NCBI RefSeq assembly: GCF_900169165.1
Contig: NZ_FXYY01000002.1
Coordinates: forward strand, 124,001 to 188,000
Length of the DNA stretch: 64,000 nt
DNA from: Brevibacterium linens ATCC 9172
Lineage (GTDB): Bacteria; Actinomycetota; Actinomycetes; Actinomycetales; Brevibacteriaceae
Direction: 5' to 3'
Positions 35,993-45,116 of this stretch are shown here, one piece after another. A program made the position numbers and the translations under genes. The notes beneath the pieces were generated by a model, which worked only from the letters and a program-made list of their open reading frames with translations, was not told the DNA's origin and searched no databases. Position 1 is the first letter of the stretch. Each line of letters opens with the position of its first letter.

Positions 35993-37135
35993 ATGGATCA
36001 GCCGATCATCTTGCTCATCGTCGCGGCGATCGTGTTCGCTCTCGTCGTCGCGCTGGGCATCTCGCTGCGCGTCAACGCCCGGAAGAAAGGGCCGGATGAG
36101 CGGCGCGGCATCGATGCGGAGGTCACCGGTGAACTGAGCATCGATGACGTCGCCGAGGCGGTCGAGAAGGACAGAGCCGAAACGCGCGGATCCGAGGTTC
36201 CCACCGAACCGGCCAGCCGCCTCGTCCGACTGCGGCAGCGCCTGGCGAAGTCGAACTCCGGGCTCGGCCGCGGGCTGCTCAACCTCCTCTCACGCGACAA
36301 CCTCGATGAGTCCGCCTGGGAGGAGATCGAGGACACGCTCATCCTCGCCGATGTCGGCGTCGAACCGACGACCGAACTCGTCGACCGCCTGCGCGAGCGC
36401 GTCAAGGTGCTCGGCACCCGGGACCCCGAAGAGGTCCGCGGACTGCTGCGCGAAGAGCTCATCACGCTCGTCGACCCGACGATGGACCGGTCGCTGGCCG
36501 ATGCCGGCACGGGCGACGACCCCTCCGTCATCCTCGTGGTCGGGGTCAACGGCGCGGGGAAGACGACGACGGTGGGCAAGATCGCCCGTGTGCTCGTCGC
36601 CGAGGACAAGTCCGTGCTGCTCGGAGCCGCGGACACCTTCCGTGCCGCCGCAGCCGAACAGCTGGCCACATGGGGCGAACGCGTCGGCGTCGAAACCGTC
36701 CGCAAGGACGAAGGGGCCGACCCCGCCTCGGTGGCATACTCAGCCGTCGAGAAGGGGCAGGCCGACGGCACCGACGTCGTCCTCATCGACACCGCCGGGC
36801 GGCTGCAGAACAAACGCGGACTCATGGATGAGCTCGGCAAGGTCAAGCGGGTGGCCACACGCCCGCTGGGGGAGGGCCACGAGATCGACGAAGTGCTGCT
36901 CGTCCTCGACGCGACCACCGGACAGAACGGCATGCAGCAGGCGAAGGTCTTCGCCGAGGCGGTCGACATCACCGGAATCGTGCTCACCAAGCTCGACGGC
37001 ACCGCGAAGGGCGGAATCGTCGTCGCCGTCCAGCGTGAGCTCGGCGTGCCGGTCAAGCTCATCGGACTCGGCGAAGGCGCCGACGACCTCGCACCATTCA
37101 CTGCCGAAGGATTCGTCGACGCACTGCTCGACTGA
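35993..37135 (+). CDS. ftsY: signal recognition particle receptor FtsY
   Basis: A 380-residue SRP-type GTPase. An N-terminal hydrophobic helix (residues 4-27) and a short acidic linker precede the NG domain. G1 is GVNGAGKTTTVGKIA near residue 183, then GAADTFRAAAAEQL, DTAGRLQNK and TKLDGTAKGG. It pairs with Ffh (38883-40496) at the membrane to deliver translating ribosomes. AAAGGAGG lies upstream. Confidence 0.96.
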   Translation: MDQPIILLIVAAIVFALVVALGISLRVNARKKGPDERRGIDAEVTGELSIDDVAEAVEKDRAETRGSEVPTEPASRLVRLRQRLAKSNSGLGRGLLNLLSRDNLDESAWEEIEDTLILADVGVEPTTELVDRLRERVKVLGTRDPEEVRGLLREELITLVDPTMDRSLADAGTGDDPSVILVVGVNGAGKTTTVGKIARVLVAEDKSVLLGAADTFRAAAAEQLATWGERVGVETVRKDEGADPASVAYSAVEKGQADGTDVVLIDTAGRLQNKRGLMDELGKVKRVATRPLGEGHEIDEVLLVLDATTGQNGMQQAKVFAEAVDITGIVLTKLDGTAKGGIVVAVQRELGVPVKLIGLGEGADDLAPFTAEGFVDALLD

Positions 37136-37199
37136 GGGCTGATTGAACGCTCAGCAGTCCCGACGGCATTGTCGCGCAACTGTTCCCGCACATTCTTCG

Positions 37200-37240
37200 A
37201 GCCTGGTCTCACCCGCATATTCGCAGGGTGAGACCAGGCT
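37200..37240 (+). terminator. 15-bp hairpin after ftsY
   Basis: AGCCTGGTCTCACCC (37200-37214) pairs perfectly with GGGTGAGACCAGGCT (37226-37240) around an 11-base loop, about 65 bp beyond the ftsY stop. The T-tract after it is short (TTGT on the + strand). Likely separates ftsY from amtB transcription. Confidence 0.7.
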
Positions 37241-37241
37241 T

Positions 37242-37279
37242 GTCACATTCCGGAAACATTGACGACTCACCACTGTGAC
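37242..37279 (+). promoter_or_regulatory. GlnR-like box upstream of amtB
   Basis: GTCAC-6-GAAAC at 37242-37257 matches the GTnAC-n6-GAAAC half of the actinobacterial GlnR box exactly. At the same phasing comes a poorer half, GACTC-6-GTGAC (37264-37279). It lies about 75-112 bp before amtB, a standard GlnR target for nitrogen control. It begins only 2 bp after the ftsY hairpin. Confidence 0.6.
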
Positions 37280-37353
37280 ATGCGTCATGCAGACTGTGTC
37301 TGCCCGGTTCGTTTCGGAACCGGCCGAGACACGAAAGAGACGAAAGAGACGAC

Positions 37354-38574
<1,221 letters not shown>

Positions 38575-38882
38575 CCCCAACAGACGCCCGTCCAGGCGGC
38601 CGGTGGGTCTCGCCGGCCGCGTGAACGGGGGAGAGTGCGACGTCGTGCTCATTGATCGCCTCGGCAGGGTGGAAGCAGACCACCTCGCCGAGGCGATCGG
38701 CCGTTCCGCTTGCAGGTGAAGCATTTGTGCCGCCTCGGCGTTCGGCAATTGACGAATACTGGAAGGCCAGCGCCACCTCGGCGAGGGTTCACGGGGCATT
38801 GTCAGCACTCTTGGTTTCAGCCCGGCACGGGTGACTTGCTAGTCTAGAGAGTCGACCAAACCATCGTGAAGAAGGCTTGTAC
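38575..38882. other. 308-bp gap between amtB and ffh with repeated octamers
   Basis: No convincing gene here. It contains an 8-bp hairpin GCGGCCGG/CCGGCCGC (38596-38620) that may end amtB transcription. A perfect 12-bp inverted repeat follows, GATCGCCTCGGC (38654-38665) and GCCGAGGCGATC (38687-38698). Further copies of CCTCGGCG lie at 38733 and 38777. Near the end is a TAGTCT -10 box (38840-38845) for ffh. In related genomes glnB/glnK and glnD occupy this place. Confidence 0.7.
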
Positions 38883-40496
38883 GTGTTTAACTCTCTGTCC
38901 GACAGGCTCACCGCGACTTTCAAGAATCTGCGCGGGAAGGGCCGGCTGTCCGAAGCCGACGTCGATGCCACCATCCGTGAGATCAGACGTGCCCTGCTCG
39001 ACGCCGACGTCGCACTGCCTGTCGTGCGTGCCTTCACCGGCCGGATCCGCGAACGCGCCCTGTCCGAGGAGGTCTCGGCAGCGCTCAACCCCGGCCAGCA
39101 GGTCGTCAAGATCGTCAACGACGAACTCGTCGGCATCCTCGGCGGGCAGACCCGTCGCCTCAACTTCGCCAAGCGTCCGCCGACGGTCATCATGCTCGCC
39201 GGCCTCCAGGGTGCCGGTAAGACCACCCTGGCCGGCAAACTCGCCCACTGGCTGAAGTCCGAGGGCCACCGTCCCATGCTCGTCGCCGCCGACCTGCAGC
39301 GGCCCAACGCCGTCAACCAGCTCCAGATCGTCGGCGAACGTGCCGGTGCCGTGGTCTATGCCCCGGAGCCGGGCAACGGCGTGGGCGATCCGATCCAGGT
39401 CGCTACCGACTCGATCGAGGTCGCGAAGTCCAAACTCCACGACGTCGTCATCGTCGATACGGCCGGCCGCCTCGGCATCGACGAGGAGCTCATGGCCCAG
39501 GCCGCGGACATCCGCAGCGCGGTCAACCCCGACGAAGTCCTCTTCGTCATCGACGCGATGATCGGTCAGGACGCGGTGAAGACCGCCGAGGCGTTCCTCG
39601 ACGGCGTCGACTTCACCGGCGTCGTGCTCTCGAAGCTCGACGGTGACTCACGCGGTGGTGCCGCGCTGTCCGTCGCCGAGGTGACCGGAAAGCCGATCAT
39701 GTTCGCCTCGACCGGCGAATCGATGAAGGACTTCGAGCAGTTCCATCCGGACCGAATGGCCGACCGGATCCTCGACATGGGCGACATCATGACGCTCATC
39801 GAGCAGGCCGAGAAGAACTTCGACGAAAAAGAGACCGAGAAGCTCAAGAAGAAGGTCGAGTCCGGCGAGGACTTCGACCTCAACGACTTCCTCACGCAGA
39901 TGGCGGGCCTGAAGAAGATGGGCTCGATGAAGAAGATGCTGGGCATGATGCCCGGCATGAGCCAGTACAAGGATCAGCTGGCGAACTTCGACGAGCGTGA
40001 GGTCGACCGGGTCGAAGCGATTGTGAGATCGATGACACCGCAGGAGCGCACCAACCCGAAGATCCTCAACGGCTCCCGTCGTGCCCGCATCGCCAAGGGC
40101 GCCGGCACCACGGTCACCGCGGTCAACCAGCTCATGGAGCGCTTCACGCAGGCGCAGAAGATGATGCGGTCGATGACCCGTGGCGGCGGCGGAATGCCCG
40201 GAATGCCCGGTGGCGGCGGTATGCCGCAGATGCCCGGAATGGGCGGAATGCCTGGTGCCGCGGGTGGAAAGAAGAAGAAACCCGCGGGGAAGAAGAAGGG
40301 CCGCAAGGGCGGTCAGTCGGGCAACCCGGCCAAGCGTGCGCAGGAGGCGCAGGCGCTGGCCGATAAGAAGGCGGGCAAGACCCAGGATCCGGTCGGTTCG
40401 GCCTTCGGCGGTGTCGACCTCGGCGCCGATGAGGAATTCGACCCGGCGAACCTGCCCAAGGGCTTCGGGGGAATCTTCCCAGGTGGCAAGAAGTAG
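38883..40496 (+). CDS. ffh: signal recognition particle protein Ffh
   Basis: A 537-residue SRP GTPase. NG domain: GLQGAGKTTLAGKLA near residue 106, VAADLQRPNAVNQL, DTAGRLGIDEELM and SKLDGDSRGG. The M domain has the Met-rich groove (MAGLKKMGSMKKMLGMMPGM) for signal peptides and an SRP RNA-binding segment. The C-terminus is unusually long: a Gly-Met-Pro repeat (GMPGMPGGGGMPQM) followed by a Lys-rich, then acidic tail. I prefer the GTG at 38883 with GAAGG upstream over a TTG two codons earlier. Confidence 0.96.
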   Translation: MFNSLSDRLTATFKNLRGKGRLSEADVDATIREIRRALLDADVALPVVRAFTGRIRERALSEEVSAALNPGQQVVKIVNDELVGILGGQTRRLNFAKRPPTVIMLAGLQGAGKTTLAGKLAHWLKSEGHRPMLVAADLQRPNAVNQLQIVGERAGAVVYAPEPGNGVGDPIQVATDSIEVAKSKLHDVVIVDTAGRLGIDEELMAQAADIRSAVNPDEVLFVIDAMIGQDAVKTAEAFLDGVDFTGVVLSKLDGDSRGGAALSVAEVTGKPIMFASTGESMKDFEQFHPDRMADRILDMGDIMTLIEQAEKNFDEKETEKLKKKVESGEDFDLNDFLTQMAGLKKMGSMKKMLGMMPGMSQYKDQLANFDEREVDRVEAIVRSMTPQERTNPKILNGSRRARIAKGAGTTVTAVNQLMERFTQAQKMMRSMTRGGGGMPGMPGGGGMPQMPGMGGMPGAAGGKKKKPAGKKKGRKGGQSGNPAKRAQEAQALADKKAGKTQDPVGSAFGGVDLGADEEFDPANLPKGFGGIFPGGKK

Positions 40497-40653
40497 AGGC
40501 TTCTGGCACAATTGACTCTTGTACTTTTGCTCTCGGTCCGGGCCCTCTCATCCGCGCCGAAGTGATAGTCCGAGCCGCGGCTTCCAGCAGATCAACCCCA
40601 CGATTCTTCTGGTACAGCTGTGCACACAGAACACAAAAGGAGACACCACTAAA

Positions 40654-41097
40654 GTGGCAGTCAAAATTCGTCTGACCCGCATGGGCAAGATCCGTGCACC
40701 CTTCTACCGCGTCGTCGTCGCTGATTCGAAGACTCGTCGTGACGGTAAGGCCATCGAGCAGATCGGCATCTACCACCCGACCCGTGAGCCTTCGGTCATC
40801 GAGATCGATTCCGAGCGCGCACAGTACTGGCTGTCGGTCGGCGCACAGCCGAGCGACCAGGTCAAGGCTCTGCTCAAGCTCACCGGTGACTGGCAGAAGT
40901 TCAAGGGCGAAGGTGAAGCGGTCAACACCGTGAAGCCGCAGCCGGAGAAGGAAGCCTACGTGGCCCCCAACGCCGAATCGGTGATCAAGGAAGCCATCAC
41001 GCAGAAGGGCGGCAAGTCCGCTGACGCTGCCGAGGCTCCGGCCGAGGAAGCTGCCGAAGCCGCACCTGAGGCCGCTGAAGAAAGCGCTGAAGCCTGA
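40654..41097 (+). CDS. rpsP: 30S ribosomal protein S16
   Basis: A 147-residue S16 with GTG start ([20 protein letters not shown]) after AAAGGAG. The body of about 85 residues is standard; the remaining 60 form an actinobacterial extension ending in a low-complexity Ala/Glu tail ([20 protein letters not shown]). It precedes khpA by 1 bp. Ribosomal protein in the early 30S assembly. Confidence 0.96.
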   Translation: MAVKIRLTRMGKIRAPFYRVVVADSKTRRDGKAIEQIGIYHPTREPSVIEIDSERAQYWLSVGAQPSDQVKALLKLTGDWQKFKGEGEAVNTVKPQPEKEAYVAPNAESVIKEAITQKGGKSADAAEAPAEEAAEAAPEAAEESAEA

Positions 41098-41098
41098 G

Positions 41099-41329
41099 AT
41101 GTTGCCTGATTCGCTCGAGCATCTGGTCCGCGGAATCGTCGATCATCCCGACGACGTCTCCGTTCGTTCGCGTTCGTCGCAGCGCGGCACGACCCTCGAG
41201 GTCCGGGTTCACCCCGACGACCTCGGCCGGGTCATCGGCCGTGCAGGCAGGACCGCCAAGGCCCTGCGCACCGTGATGAACTCGCTGGCCGGCCGTGAGT
41301 CGGTGCGAGTGGACCTCATCGAGGCGTAA
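41099..41329 (+). CDS. khpA: KH-domain RNA-binding protein KhpA
   Basis: A 76-residue single type-II KH-domain protein with the GxxG loop in DDLGRVIGRAGRTAKALRTV (residues 40-59). It is the usual gene between rpsP and rimM. In other bacteria KhpA pairs with KhpB/Jag and affects RNA metabolism and cell-wall growth. It starts 1 bp after rpsP, so it is co-translated. A 15-bp hairpin follows. Confidence 0.95.
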   Translation: MLPDSLEHLVRGIVDHPDDVSVRSRSSQRGTTLEVRVHPDDLGRVIGRAGRTAKALRTVMNSLAGRESVRVDLIEA

Positions 41330-41339
41330 TTCCGACATC

Positions 41340-41379
41340 CGAGAGGGGATGCAGTGCAGATGCGCTGCATCCCCTCTCG
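41340..41379 (+). terminator. 15-bp GC-rich hairpin after khpA
   Basis: CGAGAGGGGATGCAG (41340-41354) and CTGCATCCCCTCTCG (41365-41379) pair perfectly around a 10-base loop, 10 bp past the khpA stop. There is no T-run, so it may need help to terminate or may protect the rpsP-khpA mRNA. Confidence 0.75.
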
Positions 41380-41507
41380 TGCATTCATCCGCCGGTCGCC
41401 GACTACACTGGTGCCAGAGCACGGCGGTCCGTCGGCTGACCGCAAGAGAAGTCATCCGGACGCATGATCGGCCGGACAGGCAGTGACAGCACACTTCGAG
41501 GAGCAGT

Positions 41508-42008
41508 ATGGACACGGTGATCGCCCGGCTGGGCAAGCCGCACGGAATCAAAGGCGAATTCACCGTCGAGGTGCGCACCGACCGACCCGAGGAACGGCTC
41601 AACCCCGGTGAGACCTTCGCCACCGATCCCGATATCGGAGTGCTGACGCTGAAGTCGGCGAGGTGGCACCGCGACCGCCTGCTCCTGGCCTTCGACGAGG
41701 TCCCCGATCGCAATCGTGCCGAGGAGATCCGCAATACCCTCATCCTCGCCGAGGCGGACGACGACGAGGACGAAGCCGATGCCTGGTACCTCGACGACCT
41801 CATCGGACTCCAGGTCTATGAGAACGACGCCCTCGTCGGCGAGATCGTCGACGTCACCAACGGCACCGCCCAGGACCTGCTCCATATGAAGCACGCGGAC
41901 GGACACGTTGTGCTCATTCCCTTTGTCACCGAGATCGTGCCCGACGTCGACATCGACTCCGGCCGCGTCAGCGTCACCCCGCCCGCCGGCCTCTTCGACG
42001 CCGAATGA
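41508..42008 (+). CDS. rimM: ribosome maturation factor RimM
   Basis: A 166-residue 16S rRNA processing factor that binds S19. [18 protein letters not shown] at the N-terminus and [15 protein letters not shown] at the start of the PRC-barrel domain identify it; [16 protein letters not shown] is near the end. GAGGAG lies before the ATG. The stop overlaps the trmD start by 4 bp. Confidence 0.95.
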   Translation: MDTVIARLGKPHGIKGEFTVEVRTDRPEERLNPGETFATDPDIGVLTLKSARWHRDRLLLAFDEVPDRNRAEEIRNTLILAEADDDEDEADAWYLDDLIGLQVYENDALVGEIVDVTNGTAQDLLHMKHADGHVVLIPFVTEIVPDVDIDSGRVSVTPPAGLFDAE

Positions 42009-42925
42009 GCGAACCGTCCCCGATGACCGACAGCGACACCCCCGCCGAAGCGACTGGATCCGACCCTGTGACCCAGGGTGGGGCCTCCGCCGAGGCGGTC
42101 GGACCGCAGATGTCGATCGACGTCGTCTCGATCTTCCCCGAGTATCTTGCCGGTCTGCAGCTCTCGCTCATCGGCAAGGCCGTCGACCGCGGTCAGCTGA
42201 GCCTGGACGTCCACGACCTGCGGGACTTCACCTTCGACCGGCACAACACCGTCGATGACTCGCCCTACGGTGGGGGAGCGGGCATGGTCATGAAGGCCGA
42301 ACCCTGGGCCCTGGCTCTCGAGCACATCCTGGCAGGTCGCAGCAGTGCGGAGGGCGAAGGCCCGGAAAGTGCTCAGAGTGCGGGTCCTGCAGCCGGAGGT
42401 AAGCCGACGCTCATCGTGCCCAGCCCTGCCGGGCAGGTGTTCGATCAGCGCATCGCCGAGGACCTCGCCGCCCGCGACCACCTCGTCTTCGCCTGCGGAC
42501 GCTACGAAGGCATCGACCAGCGCGTCATCGATTGGGCGGGCGAGCACTTCGATCTGCTGCCCATGAGCATCGGCGACTACGTGCTCAACGGCGGCGAAGT
42601 CGCCTCGATGGTGATGATCGAAGCCGTCAGCCGCCTCATCCCCGGCGTCATCGGCAACCCCAAGTCGCTGACCGAGGAGAGCCACGAAGACGGACTGCTC
42701 GAATACCCGATCTACACGAAGCCGGCGAACTGGCGCGGACGTGACGTGCCCGAGATCCTGCTCAGCGGCAACCATGCCGCGATCGCCCGGTGGCGACGTG
42801 ACCGACGTCTCGAACGCACCGCAGAAGTCAGACCGGATCTGCTCGAGAGACTCGATGACCTGAGCAAGGACGACCTCGCGGCGCTTCAGCGGTTTGAGTC
42901 TGAGCGCTCAACCGTGACAGAATAG
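42005..42925 (+). CDS. trmD: tRNA (guanine(37)-N(1))-methyltransferase
   Basis: A 306-residue SPOUT methyltransferase. The core starts at [12 protein letters not shown] (residue 37); [25 protein letters not shown] and [12 protein letters not shown] form the knot and active site. A 36-residue acidic, Gly/Ala-rich N-terminal extension is unusual. It is kept because its ATG overlaps the rimM stop, but the ATG at 42110 is possible. Another low-complexity insertion (around residues 110-130) precedes [10 protein letters not shown]. The extension carries two small hairpins, ACCCTG/CAGGGT and GCCTC/GAGGC. Confidence 0.95.
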   Translation: MSEPSPMTDSDTPAEATGSDPVTQGGASAEAVGPQMSIDVVSIFPEYLAGLQLSLIGKAVDRGQLSLDVHDLRDFTFDRHNTVDDSPYGGGAGMVMKAEPWALALEHILAGRSSAEGEGPESAQSAGPAAGGKPTLIVPSPAGQVFDQRIAEDLAARDHLVFACGRYEGIDQRVIDWAGEHFDLLPMSIGDYVLNGGEVASMVMIEAVSRLIPGVIGNPKSLTEESHEDGLLEYPIYTKPANWRGRDVPEILLSGNHAAIARWRRDRRLERTAEVRPDLLERLDDLSKDDLAALQRFESERSTVTE

Positions 42926-43098
42926 AGCGTCGCGTTTGTTGGCACTCACCTGCTTCAGGGGGATGAGTGCCCAAGGTGGCTCGCCGCAGAGATTCGGCGG
43001 GTCGACGGGGAGAGATCCCGACAGACGATCCAGCTACCGGTTCACCGGTCCGATATGCGTGTCCTCGACCTGAAGCAGAGGCCACAGGAGAAACCACA
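42926..43098 (+). promoter_or_regulatory. structured rplS leader with possible pseudoknot
   Basis: Stem TTGGCACTCA (42939-42948) pairs with TGAGTGCCCAA (42964-42974) with one bulged C. Its 15-base loop contains CTGCTTCAGG (42950-42959), which is perfectly complementary to CCTGAAGCAG at 43069-43078, 7 bases before the AGGAG ribosome-binding site (43086-43090). In between lie hairpins CGCCG/CGGCG (42982-42999) and ACCGG-TTCA-CCGGT (43036-43049). This looks like a regulatory leader, perhaps binding L19 itself. Confidence 0.6.
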
Positions 43099-43440
43099 AT
43101 GCAGAAGCTCGATGTTGTAGATGCAGCCTCGCTGAAGTCTGACGTTCCCGAATTCCGCCCGGGCGACACCCTCAACGTTCACGTCAAGGTGATCGAAGGT
43201 TCGCGCTCGCGTATCCAGGTCTTCAAGGGAATCGTCATCCGTCGCCAGGGCGACGGCGTTCGCGAGACCTTCACCGTTCGTAAGATCAGCTTCGGCGTCG
43301 GTGTGGAGCGTACCTTCCCGGTGCACTCGCCCAACGTCGACAAGATCGAGGTCCTCACCCGCGGTGCAGTGCGCCGTGCGAAGCTGTACTACCTGCGCGA
43401 ACTGCGCGGCAAGGCTGCTCGCATCCGCGAAAAGGCCTGA
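43099..43440 (+). CDS. rplS: 50S ribosomal protein L19
   Basis: A 113-residue L19 of standard length ([64 protein letters not shown]). It sits at the interface of the two ribosomal subunits. The ATG with AGGAG upstream is the family start; upstream open frame is leader RNA. lepB begins 1 bp after the stop. Confidence 0.97.
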   Translation: MQKLDVVDAASLKSDVPEFRPGDTLNVHVKVIEGSRSRIQVFKGIVIRRQGDGVRETFTVRKISFGVGVERTFPVHSPNVDKIEVLTRGAVRRAKLYYLRELRGKAARIREKA

Positions 43441-43441
43441 T

Positions 43442-44095
43442 TTGCCCGGCACTGTGGGCGATGATCACACGGTGCCGATCAGACATGAAGACGCGACCTT
43501 CGGGTCGCGTCTTCTGTCTTCGGCACGGTTCTGGAAGACGATTGCGGCGATTGTCGTCGTCATCATCGTCCTCGGCGGATCGATCCGCGGGCTCGTCATC
43601 CAGCGCTTCACCATTCCGAGTGCTTCGATGGAGCCGACGCTCAAGGTCGACGACTCGATCACGGTGTGGCGTCCGGACGCGCTGCGCGGAGACCTCCAAC
43701 GCGGAGACATCGTCGTCTTCGACGGTCGCGGATCGTTCGTCGACGATGCGCTGCCCACCCCTCTGCAGAAGATCGGCTCCTGGGTCGGCCTCGGCCCCCG
43801 GGACGTCTACTACGTCAAGCGCGTCATCGCCGTCGGCGGTGACAGCCTCGAATGCTGCGACGCGAAGGGGCGTCTGCTGCTCAACGGCAAACCACTGCGC
43901 GAAGACTATGCCCCCACTCCCGCCTCGGCGGTGGAATTCTCCGTCGAAGTCCCCGACGGCACCATGTGGGTGATGGGCGACAATCGCAATGAATCCGCCG
44001 ATTCCCGGTCGCTGCTGGGACGGCCCGGTGGGGGATTCATCCCCACCGATCGGGTCATCGGCCCCGTGATCGGGCACGGCTCCTCGATCGACTGA
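43442..44095 (+). CDS. lepB: signal peptidase I (first copy)
   Basis: A 217-residue membrane protease that removes Sec/Tat signal peptides. One N-terminal helix (around residues 36-54), the Ser motif IPSASMEPTL, the Lys motif YYVKRVIAVGGDSLECCD and the final box MGDNRNESADSR. The start is uncertain: the TTG at 43442 has AAAAGG 7 bases upstream, and GTG codons at 43454 and 43472 are alternatives. The first 25 codons form a 12-bp hairpin with a UUCG loop. A second copy follows 300 bp later. Confidence 0.9.
   Translation: MPGTVGDDHTVPIRHEDATFGSRLLSSARFWKTIAAIVVVIIVLGGSIRGLVIQRFTIPSASMEPTLKVDDSITVWRPDALRGDLQRGDIVVFDGRGSFVDDALPTPLQKIGSWVGLGPRDVYYVKRVIAVGGDSLECCDAKGRLLLNGKPLREDYAPTPASAVEFSVEVPDGTMWVMGDNRNESADSRSLLGRPGGGFIPTDRVIGPVIGHGSSID
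43487..43514 (+). terminator. UUCG hairpin within the 5' end of lepB
   Basis: GAAGACGCGACC (43487-43498) pairs perfectly with GGTCGCGTCTTC (43503-43514) around TTCG, an extra-stable C(UUCG)G loop. TGTCTTCGG follows, a modest pyrimidine tail. It starts 47 bp after the rplS stop, at lepB codons 16-25. Probably reduces read-through from rplS into lepB. Confidence 0.75.
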
Positions 44096-44408
44096 GCGCC
44101 GCCTCGGTGAGGGCGGGTCCAAAGTGCAAATGCAGTGATTTCGATCGGTGCGTATGATTTTCGAACCCGCGGGAGCTGACACGCGGTGCTCATGCTCCCG
44201 TCCCGACCTCTCACACGCGAGGTCGGGGGCCCGCCTCGGTGAGGGGAATTCGGCGTCATCTGAGCCTTGCGCGGACGGCTGAGCGTTCACACTCAACTGC
44301 ACTGCGGCTGGGAGTGAGGCTCCGGTCGTGCTGATACGCTCGGTTCAGTCCACAGCCGCAGTGCTGGTCCGAACCGCCGCAGTCCTGGTCCGATGTGAAA
44401 GCGAACGA
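44096..44408. other. 313-bp gap between the two lepB genes
   Basis: No gene recognised. CCGCCTCGGTG occurs at 44099 and again at 44231. CCCGACCTC (44202-44210) and GAGGTCGGG (44219-44227) form a 9-bp hairpin that may end the rplS-lepB transcript. Before lepB2 there is a 21-bp in-phase tandem duplication (44355-44393). A promoter for lepB2 must lie here but I could not fix one. Confidence 0.6.
44355..44393. repeat. tandem duplication upstream of lepB2
   Basis: GCCGCAGTGCTGGTCCGA (44355-44372) and GCCGCAGTCCTGGTCCGA (44376-44393) differ at one base, with a 21-bp period. It lies 16 bp before the chosen lepB2 ATG; if an upstream ATG (44328) were used, it would encode a duplicated AAVLVRT peptide. 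Confidence 0.8.
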
Positions 44409-45116
44409 ATGACAAGCGAATCCGAAGCGTCCCCGCCACCCGCCTCGAAACGGTTCGCGCGCGGGCTGCTGGAGACCCTGGCGATCATCGTCATCGCCCT
44501 GCTCATCTCGACGGCGCTGAAGACGTGGGTCGTCCGCGCGTTCTACATCCCGTCGGAATCGATGATGACCACCCTCCAGGTCGATGACCGGGTCCTCGTC
44601 AACCAGCTGGCGCACCGCTTCGGACCCGCCGACCGCGGCGACATCATCGTCTTCGACGACCCCGACCATTGGCTCTCGGCGGCCGAGACCGCCGAGTACA
44701 CTCCCAACCCGGTCCTCGAATTCATCGGCTTGGCCCCCTCGGACGCGGGCAATCAGCTGATCAAACGCGTCATCGGCGTCGGCGGTGACACGATCAAGTG
44801 CTGCGACGCCGAAGGACGCCTGCTGGTCAACGGCGAACCGATCGACGAAACCTACCTCGATGCGGGCACCGCCCCCTCGGAGGTCGAATTCGAAGTCACC
44901 GTGCCCGAGGGCCACTACTGGGTGATGGGCGACAACCGCAGCAACTCCGCCGATTCCCGCTACCACATGGACACCGACCCCTATGTGGCCGAAGACGACG
45001 TGGTCGGCACCGTGTTCCTCATCAACTGGCCGTTCAAACACTTCAGCTGGGTCTCGACCCCCGACGAGGTCTTCGCGGACGTGCCGGACACCGCCGAGGG
45101 AATCACCGGGAACTGA
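44409..45116 (+). CDS. lepB: signal peptidase I (second copy)
   Basis: A 235-residue signal peptidase I. Helix GLLETLAIIVIALLIST (residues 17-33), Ser motif FYIPSESMMTTLQVDDRVLV, Lys motif LIKRVIGVGGDTIKCCD, and HYWVMGDNRSNSADSRYH. It is closer to the common actinobacterial LepB than the first copy, which is shorter. The ATG before TSESEAS is preferred; the longer frame from 44328 begins with a duplicated repeat. The stop overlaps the rnhB start (TGATG). Confidence 0.93.
   Translation: MTSESEASPPPASKRFARGLLETLAIIVIALLISTALKTWVVRAFYIPSESMMTTLQVDDRVLVNQLAHRFGPADRGDIIVFDDPDHWLSAAETAEYTPNPVLEFIGLAPSDAGNQLIKRVIGVGGDTIKCCDAEGRLLVNGEPIDETYLDAGTAPSEVEFEVTVPEGHYWVMGDNRSNSADSRYHMDTDPYVAEDDVVGTVFLINWPFKHFSWVSTPDEVFADVPDTAEGITGN

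Noticed and set aside
42967..43098. Longer L19 N-terminus
   Set aside because: L19 has constant length; the upstream part forms the RNA hairpins of the leader.
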